From: an uncultured Alphaproteobacteria bacterium
GTDB taxonomy: Bacteria > Pseudomonadota > Alphaproteobacteria > Paracaedibacterales > CAIULA01
DNA length: 60,091 nucleotides
Assembly: GCA_903899945.1 (NCBI GenBank)
Contig: CAIULA010000036.1
Coordinates: forward strand, 1 to 60,091
Direction: 5' to 3'
The notes below the pieces were generated by a model, which was not told the DNA's origin, did no database searches, and saw only the letters and a program-made list of their open reading frames with translations. Made by a program: the position numbers and the translations under genes. This document shows, in pieces, positions 53,420 through 60,091 of the stretch (the stretch's first letter is position 1; the number at the start of each line of letters is the position of its first letter).

Positions 53420-55484
53420 AAACTCGTGCCACATCCTTATGAGCTGTGGTGCTTTTGCTTGTATACGGTCGAGAAAGCGTAATACTTTTTACCGAGATCA
53501 CAGCAAAGTTAACCTCTTAAATGTAATAGCCGAAATAAAAAAATGTTATCCGGCTTGCTCCCTTATTATTGCTGGGGATGATGATAGGTGGAAAGAAAAG
53601 AATATTGGCCGTGACAAGGCTGAATAAGCAGCTTATAAATTTGGCTGTAGAGTTGTTTTTCCAAAATTCATAAATACAGACACAAAACCAACCGATTGGA
53701 ATGATTTACAGTGCTTAGAAGGACTTGATAAGGTAAGGTCTCAACTCCAAGAAGCTTTAAAAGAAGAAACTAAACCGCTCTTTCTCTTTCCCTCAGGTTT
53801 TTTTATGAGAAAAGATGGTTTTTATGTTGAGATCGGTGATGATTTCTAAAAAGTCTGTTCTCCTCTTGAAGTGATAGCCTGTGCCAGAGATGAAAACCAA
53901 GAAAACTGGGGAAGATTAGTCAGGTTTAAAGATTTAGATGACCATATCCATGAAATTGCCATACCCATGGAAATTATGAAGGGGGAGTGTAGTGATTTGT
54001 GTGGTTTTCTCTTAAACCAGGGACTCTATATCTCACCTAAAAAAAGTGACCGCAATAGATTGGCAGAGTTTATACAAAGTGTATAAGTTACAAAAAGAGC
54101 TCTTTGTACCCCAAGGATTGGTTGGCACGGAAATTCGTTTATTCTTCCAGATTGCAGTATTCCTGAAACCGATCAAGTTTATTTACAAAGCGAAAACACT
54201 CATTTTGTCGGAGTTCGAACAGCTGGTACTCTTGAAGAATGGCAAGAGCATATCGCAAAACCTTGTCGAGGGAATAGCCGGTTAATTTTTTCTTTATCCT
54301 GTGCTTTTGCCGCACCTCTGTTACCTTTGCTTCATGCTGAAAGTGGTGGTTTTAATCTAAAAGGTGCTAGTTCTATAGGAAAGAGTACGGCCCTTTCTGT
54401 TGCTGCTTCTGTATGGGGAAGTCCAAAGTTTATCCATCAATGGAAATCAACCGGTAATGCTCTGGAAGCTGTTGCAGAAGCCCGTAATCATTCTTTGCTT
54501 TGCCTTGATGAGCTGAGTCAAGTAGACGGTAAAGAAGCCGGTGAAATTGCCTATATGCTCGCTAACGGTTCAGGAAAAAACAGAATGAGCAAAAACGGAA
54601 GCTTAAGAAAGAAGTGCGAATGGAACTTGCTATTTTTAAGCACAGGAGAACTCTCTCTTGCTGACAAAATTAAAGAATCCGGAAGAAAAGTCCAAGCTGG
54701 TATAGTAACCCGTATGGCTGATATCTCTGCTGATGCTGGAAAAGGTCATCGTCTTTTTGATACTGTTCATTGGTTTAAAGATGGAAATGCTTTAGCTCAT
54801 TACTTAAGAAATAGTGTTAATAAGTATTATGGGACACCGATACGGAAATACCTTGCAGAACTTTCCATAATAAAAAAAGAAGAGCTTTTAGGAGTATTGG
54901 AAAAAATAAAAAAAGACTTTTTCTCAACATACTGTCCTGAGGGTGCAGACGGTCAAGTCCTAAGGGTTGCAGAGCGCTTTGTCATTGTAGCAACAGGAGG
55001 AGAACTTGCCATTGATATAGGCATTTTGCCTTATGAATCAAAAGAAGCTTTTGAAGCCATTGGCGAATGTTTTAAAGCTTGGTTAAGAGAAAGAGGGAGT
55101 ATTAAAAATTTTGAGAGTGAAGAGGCTCTTAAACAAGTGCAAGCCTTTTTTGAAACGAATCATTCAAGCAGATTTGCAACAATGGAGAAAGGTAACACAG
55201 AAGATCAAAGAATTATTAATAATCAAGCAGGCTTTAAGCGCAAAGTTAAAATAAACCTAAAGGATGAAATAGGAAATGAAACAGAAGAAGAATAATGGGA
55301 ATTTTTTGTTTTTCCTGAGACATTTCGTAGTGAGATCTGTAAAGGATTTGATTACCGTGGAGTCCTCCAGGAATTGATCCTCAAAGGATTTTTGGCTGTT
55401 CCTGGCACCAAAGATCAACGACTTCCTATCGGGAAAGAAAAAAATATATCATTTCCCTCCCGCTATTTTAACAGGGATGCATGA
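53409..55484 (+). pseudogene. Toprim/DUF927 plasmid- or phage-type primase-helicase with four in-frame TAA codons
   Basis: One single reading frame runs from about 53409 to TGA 55482-55484 without any indel, but with TAA at 53625, 53847, 54084 and 55293. The toprim part has LNVIAEIKKCYPACSLIIAGDDDRW and KPTDWNDL. The DUF927 part has SPLEVIACARDENQENWGRLVRFKDLDDHIHE, PRIGWHGNSFILPD, GTLEEWQEHIAKPCRGNSRL, the Walker A segment GASSIGKSTAL, CLDELSQVD (Walker B) and LFLSTGELSLADKI. After the last TAA, WEFFVFPETFRSEICKGFD still matches the family C-terminus. The N-terminal half expected before the toprim core is missing. The first portion (53409-53500) does not match, so the start is uncertain. Such proteins act in replication of integrative elements. 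Confidence 0.82.
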
Positions 55485-55772
55485 ATGCAAGGATATTTTG
55501 CGGATATTATTATAAAAACATCAAGAGACAACGGAGACAATCACACAAACCCTAATAATTCTGAGGCTTTGATGGGATTAAAGAATGTCTCCACCGATAT
55601 AATTGCAAGTAGCGACAGAGGAGACATCAAAACACTATCGTTCCTTGTCTTTGCCTTTGTTTTTAAACAGGAGACAAACAAACCAGCAAAAAACCTAAAG
55701 TCTCCTCTGTCTTTAGCTGTCTCTGTGTTGGAAATGAACGTTATCTTTGAAGATCGGGTAGCTCAATCTTAA
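55485..55772 (+). CDS. Short frame directly after the primase-like gene, unclear status
   Basis: The 95-codon frame begins at an ATG abutting the TGA of the preceding gene and stays in the same frame. The stretch TSRDNGDNHTN resembles the low-complexity Gly-Asp-Asn tails that close DUF927 proteins, so it may be the original C-terminus separated by a TGA, or a chance open frame. No ribosome binding site is visible. I cannot assign a function. Confidence 0.3.
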   Translation: MQGYFADIIIKTSRDNGDNHTNPNNSEALMGLKNVSTDIIASSDRGDIKTLSFLVFAFVFKQETNKPAKNLKSPLSLAVSVLEMNVIFEDRVAQS

Positions 55773-56273
55773 GTACTTTTCATAAAGTGTCATTAACTAA
55801 CTACTTTAGAGAGCAAAATGGGTCAATTTAGCAAAAGAGTAGATGAACTTAAAAATTAGTATGAAAGTAAAATATTTTTAATTAATACAATCGGTTTTGC
55901 ATAAACTTAGTTTTAAGGATTTTCAATCACGCTTAAAATCCCATTTAACCAAAACAACCTCTTAAAGAAATGCTGTTGCCTAAAGTTTTTAATTAAAACA
56001 TGACATTGCAATTTTGTGCTTATAGGCGAATCCCATAATAATTATGGAAGTAATTGGTGGTAAATTACTATTGCACCATTATTTTTAGACGTACATTTTG
56101 CCATATTTGAAAAGAACTGCCAGTTCTTTTATTAGAAAATTCTCAAAGTTTTAACCTGTAAGGCTTGACAGTAGAATCAGTAAGGTCTTCTTAGAAAGAC
56201 CATCCAAAAACTGTTTTAGAATAAAACCAATCTGAGGAAGTTCTTTTAAAACAGCAACATAAAGAGATTTTTC
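55773..56273. other. AT-rich 501-base intergenic region with two hairpins
   Basis: No supported gene. A perfect palindrome AAAAGAACT-GCC-AGTTCTTTT (56110-56130) with A and T flanks could serve as a bidirectional terminator closing the decayed element. A second stem GGTCTT-CTTAGA-AAGACC lies at 56184-56201, just downstream of a TTGACA (56165-56170) that might belong to the promoter of the next gene. Confidence 0.5.
56110..56130. terminator. Bidirectional terminator-like perfect palindrome
   Basis: Nine-base arms (AAAAGAACT and AGTTCTTTT) around a three-base loop, with the arm itself ending in a T run on either strand. The stem is weak in G+C, so termination is plausible but not certain. Confidence 0.45.
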
Positions 56274-56621
56274 GTGACCATAAGTCAGGGCGTAATCAAC
56301 AAACTAAAAGAGAACTACGAGACTTTAGGAATATTAGAAGCAATCGATGCTTTTTACCAAATTAAAGGTTTAGTTATTGAAGGAACTCAAAAGCATTCAT
56401 GCCACTTACAAGATTCACTTTTGCAAGTGTATCATTATTTACTGGCTATCATCCGAGCCCATCCACAAAAAGAAGACGTAAAGCTAGAAAATTTTAAAAA
56501 ACTTATTAATTTTATTGAAGATGATACTCATCGAATCGTTGATAATACGGGTCTTATTCTTGCTTCAATTTATAAGATTAAAAGACTGTTTTCTTTTCAG
56601 AAAATGGCGTTTTTTGAATAG
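56274..56621 (+). CDS. Hypothetical small helical protein
   Basis: The 115-residue protein starts at GTG, with no clear ribosome binding site. It looks all-helical (KLKENYETLGILEAIDAFYQIKG; LENFKKLINFIEDDTHRIVD), without signal peptide or membrane segment. I do not recognise it. It stands alone between AT-rich spacers after the decayed element, with low G+C and many Lys/Ile codons. It could be a cargo gene of the element. Confidence 0.45.
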   Translation: MTISQGVINKLKENYETLGILEAIDAFYQIKGLVIEGTQKHSCHLQDSLLQVYHYLLAIIRAHPQKEDVKLENFKKLINFIEDDTHRIVDNTGLILASIYKIKRLFSFQKMAFFE

Positions 56622-57079
56622 CTCTGAAAAAATAATTTTTAATAATATTATCAAATAATTTATGCAGTCTAGAATAATGAATAACAATTGTGAAGAAAAA
56701 ATACTAAACATTAAAATAGTTGAAATTGAGCTTTTTTATAAACTTGTAAAGATCTGAAGGTTGTACCATAAAAAACTAAGTATTATTTTGTAAAACTTTC
56801 AACAGAGTGTTTAACAAGGCGCTTAGAAAGCATCGTTATTGATTGAAGTTTATCCTGCAAAAATAACAGGTATTTACTTAATTCAATATGAATACGGAAG
56901 AAAGGTTATAAAACAGGAAGAATTATTAAGGCCTGGTACTTTCTGATAAAAGTTTCTTCAGTTTATTTTCTAAGAGAAGTTTCTAAACAATAAAGTCAAG
57001 AACGCCAGAAAATGAAAATTGCGTTATTTTCTGACCTCTTAAAAAGATTACATTTTTTAGAAGGTTTAATTTTTTCTAA
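56622..57079. other. AT-rich 458-base intergenic region, one hairpin
   Basis: I see no gene here. CAGAAAAT (57006-57013) and ATTTTCTG (57026-57033) form an eight-base inverted repeat around 12 bases, 47 bases before the next ATG. It lacks a T run, so it is more like an operator than a terminator. Confidence 0.45.
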
Positions 57080-58714
57080 ATGGAATATCTGAATATTAGG
57101 TCAGTAAATTATTACTTATGTTTTATTGTTACGTTAATCATTTACGTAATAAGTGTTGCTATTTCACAAGCTACCACTCTAGATTTAGAAAAAGAGAAAC
57201 GCACTTTAAATGCCATCCATTATAAGTCCTTAAGTTTGGATGAAAAGCAAGGTGATAATGCAGAAATATTATCAGAGGTTGATGATCAAACTTTTGTACA
57301 GCCTTCAGCATCTTGGTTGCTAAATGAGGCAGATAATCAACTAAATGATGAGGCGCAAAATAAATCTTTATTTAATAGCCATTCTGAGTTTTCTAAATTA
57401 TATATACTAGCTTTTCAAAACTCTTATGAGGCGAACTTTTCAAGGGCCTTGGCTTTTAAATTTTTACTTAGTTTAATAGGTGGGCTTGGGCCAATAATAC
57501 CACAATTTGCTATAGCCCTACGGGTAGGAGAATATTACAATTCCTCTCTTTTAGGCTATTTTCTAATTGCTACTACTGCTTTATTTGTAGAGGGAGTAAC
57601 TTCTTGGATGATATGGGAACTTGTAGAAGAAACTCAAAAACTCATTAAAGCCCCAAGATATCGTCAAAGCAATGCAATTGCAAATAATTCTCAGCAAATT
57701 AAGGGGATTGGGTTAGGCGCTCTTTGTTTAATTCTTGGTGCCCTTTCTAGTGCTCCTGATGTATATAAAACTTACAAATATAATGAAGTGAAGGAATTTG
57801 CTATTATAAGTTTTATCTATGACACGATTCCACGAACTCTTGGGTTTTATAAGTTATTTTCTTCATTAAGTTGCAAATCTAACAGTCTTAATTCAGAAGA
57901 ACATGCGACTAGGAAAAGAGTGGGGGCTCTTATAAAAATAACAAAAGCTCAATTATTTAATAAGTGTAAAGAAAATAATGCAAGGTATGTATCTGAATCT
58001 TTAGAAAACGCCACTACGCCAAAAAATATATATCGTTTTCTTTCTTTGGACTCATTTGAATCTTTTCTTACCGAAGAAGCATTATCTTCTTCTAAAAAAG
58101 ATATCACTAAAAAAATAGTACAATACACCTCTTTAATATTACCTCTTGCAAGCGCAAGTTTTGATATGGTTCTAGCTTACAAAGGATACAGTTTATTTAT
58201 TAAGAATAAAATATTAGATGGAATGCTGTCGGCTTTTTCAGTGTTGCCAACTTTTGCATTTAGTAGTTATGTGATAATGAAGGCCTCAGGAGGTTTATTT
58301 GATAAAGTTTATTTTGATACATCAAAAGCTCTTCTTTCTAACTATTTTTCAATCTTTCACCCAAAAATAAACAAAGCTTTTATATGTTATTCTTTAATGT
58401 TAGGAGGGGCTACCTCTATTGGAGGTTTTTATATTATATCAGATAATTTAGAGGATACTTTTTTAAGCCCACTTAAATATGTTTTCTCTACATTAGGAAT
58501 CATTTCTGGGATTACTTTTGGAACTTACACTGTTTACTCATCTTTAATGAACTTTGGGGGAGTAACAATGAAGCAATGTAATAAAGAATCTGCATATATC
58601 TTAAATAGTTTAGAAAAATTAGAAGACTTAGAAACAATTATTGATAATTCTGATACAGAATCTATAAAAGACTTTATAAATGAAATCTCTTCTTATCAAA
58701 CCTTGTCAATTTAA
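57080..58714 (+). CDS. Multi-pass membrane protein of unknown function
   Basis: The 544-residue protein has an N-terminal signal anchor (about 11-32, YLCFIVTLIIYVISVAISQA), a polar segment of about 90 residues, then roughly nine further hydrophobic segments in two similar-looking blocks (about 125-270 and 345-510) separated by a charged Ser/Lys-rich linker. The block starts (SLIGGLGPIIPQFAIALR; LPLASASFDMVLAYKGYSLF) and segments like LGALSSAPDVYKTYKYNEVKEFAIISF suggest an internal duplication. No transporter family is recognised. Codon use is very AT-rich, similar to the 115-residue gene upstream. A role in the cell envelope or at the host interface is only a guess. Confidence 0.55.
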   Translation: MEYLNIRSVNYYLCFIVTLIIYVISVAISQATTLDLEKEKRTLNAIHYKSLSLDEKQGDNAEILSEVDDQTFVQPSASWLLNEADNQLNDEAQNKSLFNSHSEFSKLYILAFQNSYEANFSRALAFKFLLSLIGGLGPIIPQFAIALRVGEYYNSSLLGYFLIATTALFVEGVTSWMIWELVEETQKLIKAPRYRQSNAIANNSQQIKGIGLGALCLILGALSSAPDVYKTYKYNEVKEFAIISFIYDTIPRTLGFYKLFSSLSCKSNSLNSEEHATRKRVGALIKITKAQLFNKCKENNARYVSESLENATTPKNIYRFLSLDSFESFLTEEALSSSKKDITKKIVQYTSLILPLASASFDMVLAYKGYSLFIKNKILDGMLSAFSVLPTFAFSSYVIMKASGGLFDKVYFDTSKALLSNYFSIFHPKINKAFICYSLMLGGATSIGGFYIISDNLEDTFLSPLKYVFSTLGIISGITFGTYTVYSSLMNFGGVTMKQCNKESAYILNSLEKLEDLETIIDNSDTESIKDFINEISSYQTLSI

Positions 58715-58732
58715 ATAAATAGGCATGAATAT

Positions 58733-58757
58733 TTTCAATTTCCATTGTGGAATGAAA
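58733..58757. terminator. Hairpin between convergent genes, possible terminator
   Basis: TTTCA plus TTCCA (58733-58744, two-base bulge) pair with TGGAA plus TGAAA (58748-58757) around a TTG loop, giving ten pairs. It lies between two convergent genes. A T run is missing on the plus strand, so confidence is limited. Confidence 0.35.
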
Positions 58758-58799
58758 TTAGCTATCCTTAATAATCTCTACTAAGCAGACATATATTTT

Positions 58800-59867
58800 T
58801 TAGGGAATCAGCGAAATATCTTCCTTATGTAGCTTTTGCCATTTCTGTAGGATTTGCGCGTCAATTTCATGAGGCAACGCATGGTATCCTGCATGGAAAG
58901 TATTTTTTAGTATTAACTCTACACATAGATTATGAGCGTAAAAGCTTGGATCAAGGTATCTCATTAGAGTTGGTGTTGCTAGTTGAAAATTTAAGGGTTG
59001 TTTTTTCCCTAAAACATCTTCTTCTGGTATTTCTTTACCAAAATCATCATCGGCGCTAACGTTTGCAAGCATTTTTCCTTTTAATTCTTCTTTAGTGAAG
59101 ATTGTAGAGATGAGACCAGGATGTCCAGCTGCTGTTATAATTAAGCCAGCTTTTGTTACAGCTTGTTTTATTTGATTTGTATGGGATATATGTATGGCTT
59201 TTAGTTTACTGGAATTTGCTTTTTCTAGGGATAAATCACATTTATCAATCACTGTAATATTTTTTGTATAAGATGATAATCCATACACAATACCACTGCC
59301 AACCTTTCCGTACCCAAACAGTACTGTATGTATGTCCAAGATATCTCGAGGGCAAAATTGCTCTAAGGCTCGAACAAACCCTTCGGCTGTTCCAAAGAAT
59401 GTTTCCAACTTTTTGGTTTTGCTGTCGTCAACAGATATAATAGGTACATTGAAATTAAAAATATGTTCTTTAAAAATAGAGGTTCCAGTGCCAGTTAATT
59501 CAACAATTCCTTTTTTAGGGCAAATAATGTTAGCTAGTTCCGCTCCGCAATCTAACACAAAATCAAAATCATTCTTAAATGGCTTTAAGTCCTCATGTTT
59601 AGGGATGAAACGAAGGCTCATATAAGGAATATAATTATGTGTTTTATTCTCTGAGTTTGGTTTTATAAAACGAGTTGATGTTAAAGTCACGTTTGCCCCT
59701 GCGGCAATTAGGCAATCAACCTTAATTAATGTTTCCAATGAGAGTGGTGTATTGTTTAATATGGACACCCCTTTTAAAGGTTTATGCTGAATACAGTGAT
59801 TTCTGGACTCTAATAAAAAAGGAATCTCAGAACTTTTATGAGTCTTCCAAAATGTAGGTAGGAGCAT
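58800..59867 (-). CDS. S-adenosylhomocysteinase-like NAD-binding protein
   Basis: The protein has 355 residues from ATG 59867, chosen for the GGAG eight bases upstream; a TTG at 59903 adds 12 residues. It resembles adenosylhomocysteinase in order and motifs: an N-terminal domain with LIAAGANVTLTSTRFI and VLDCGAELA, a segment VPIISVDDSKTKKLETFFGTAEG that mirrors the SAHH NDS-TK-YG region, then a Rossmann dinucleotide site VLFGYGKVGSGI, LIITAAGHPGLI and NVSADDDFGKEIP. It is about 80-110 residues shorter than true SAHH and the typical catalytic stretches are weak, so it may be a related hydrolase or dehydrogenase with another substrate. It is convergent with the membrane-protein gene. Confidence 0.65.
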   Translation of the reverse strand: MLLPTFWKTHKSSEIPFLLESRNHCIQHKPLKGVSILNNTPLSLETLIKVDCLIAAGANVTLTSTRFIKPNSENKTHNYIPYMSLRFIPKHEDLKPFKNDFDFVLDCGAELANIICPKKGIVELTGTGTSIFKEHIFNFNVPIISVDDSKTKKLETFFGTAEGFVRALEQFCPRDILDIHTVLFGYGKVGSGIVYGLSSYTKNITVIDKCDLSLEKANSSKLKAIHISHTNQIKQAVTKAGLIITAAGHPGLISTIFTKEELKGKMLANVSADDDFGKEIPEEDVLGKKQPLNFQLATPTLMRYLDPSFYAHNLCVELILKNTFHAGYHALPHEIDAQILQKWQKLHKEDISLIP

Positions 59868-60087
59868 ATTTGTCTCCAGCTTTGTTTTTCTATCCAATAA
59901 CAAATTTTTAAATTAATAATCAGTTTAATTTATCTAACGGATTAAATTTAGCAAGTTGATTTATAAGTTTTTGGTTTTTAATAGGTGAGATTTCAATTTG
60001 GAGGTTGATTAGTGGAGTGAATTCAATTTGAAAAAAATTGATATCTGCCTGATTTTATTAAAGAGGAGAATAAGGAGGTAAAAATAA

Positions 60088-60091
60088 ATGC
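60088..60091 (+). CDS. Start codon of a gene that runs off the window
   Basis: A near-perfect ribosome binding site GGAGGT (60074-60079) lies eight bases before ATG 60088-60090, and only one further base is visible. The 220-base spacer from 59868 holds no other gene and is AT-rich. Nothing can be said about the product. Confidence 0.55.

Noticed and set aside
55819-55905. Small coiled-coil frame MGQFSKRVDELKN interrupted by TAG
   Set aside because: Only 13 codons precede the TAG and 15 follow it. It is too short to claim a gene or to extend the recoding idea to TAG.
56184-56201. GGTCTT-CTTAGA-AAGACC stem as a terminator
   Set aside because: The stem is six pairs without a T run. An operator or chance is as likely.

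Overview
The window looks like chromosome of an AT-rich alphaproteobacterium. The evidence is the long (about 180 kDa) NAD-glutamate dehydrogenase, the ctaC-ctaD-ctaB cytochrome aa3 cluster, the acpS-lepB-rnc-era run, the rpmH-rnpA-yidD-yidC-engB run, an IHF-beta gene behind rpsA, and a DivL-type cell-cycle kinase. Low G+C, decayed mobile DNA, orphan transport pieces and several small secreted proteins of unknown family suggest a host-associated member, perhaps Holosporales-like. That placement is inference; no rRNA gene is present.

Layout. 1-140: 5' end of an IS1595-type insertion sequence, inserted in the signal-peptide codons of a secreted-protein gene (159-1289). Its paralogue (1292-2974) carries a trypsin-like protease domain. 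2971-6789 (minus): four-gene type II secretion/type IV pilus-like assembly operon headed by gspF, with a promoter that may give a leaderless message. 7055-12082: giant NAD-GDH. 12119-18069 (minus): mlaD-like, ubiE, two tandem substrate-binding lipid/amino-acid-type ABC proteins, a D,D-carboxypeptidase and plsY. 18132-26179 (plus): cmk, rpsA, ihfB, accD, acpS, lepB, rnc, era, lpd. 26218-29448 (minus): engB, yidC, yidD, rnpA, rpmH. 29619-33674 (plus): phzF-like, plsC, divL. 33703-43940 (minus): heme-copper oxidase genes, a YdcF-like protein, an Mg-type P-ATPase, an ABC1 kinase, pepF and a thin ferredoxin. 44517-51210: ctaE, then three small secreted-protein genes, a peroxiredoxin-like protein, a threonine aldolase and a Nudix hydrolase. 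51480-55772: decayed integrative element beside a tRNA 3' fragment (integrase, excisionase-like gene, toprim/DUF927 primase-helicase). 55773-60091: AT-rich region with unrecognised proteins, an S-adenosylhomocysteinase-like protein, and the first codon of a further gene.

The most connected signal is regulatory. The window encodes a DivL orthologue in which the kinase phospho-acceptor His is Tyr, as in Caulobacter DivL. It also has TTAA-N7-TTAA(C) sites matching the CtrA box upstream of NAD-GDH (6986), between ctaE and its divergent neighbour (44419), and upstream of all three small secreted-protein genes (two overlapping at 45408/45419, one at 46575, two at 49728/49845). This suggests a CtrA regulon that links cell cycle, glutamate catabolism and a family of exported proteins. 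The second unusual signal is in the decayed element. Its three broken genes contain six in-frame stops, all TAA, mostly where Gln would fit, yet the 2-kb primase reading frame has no indel.
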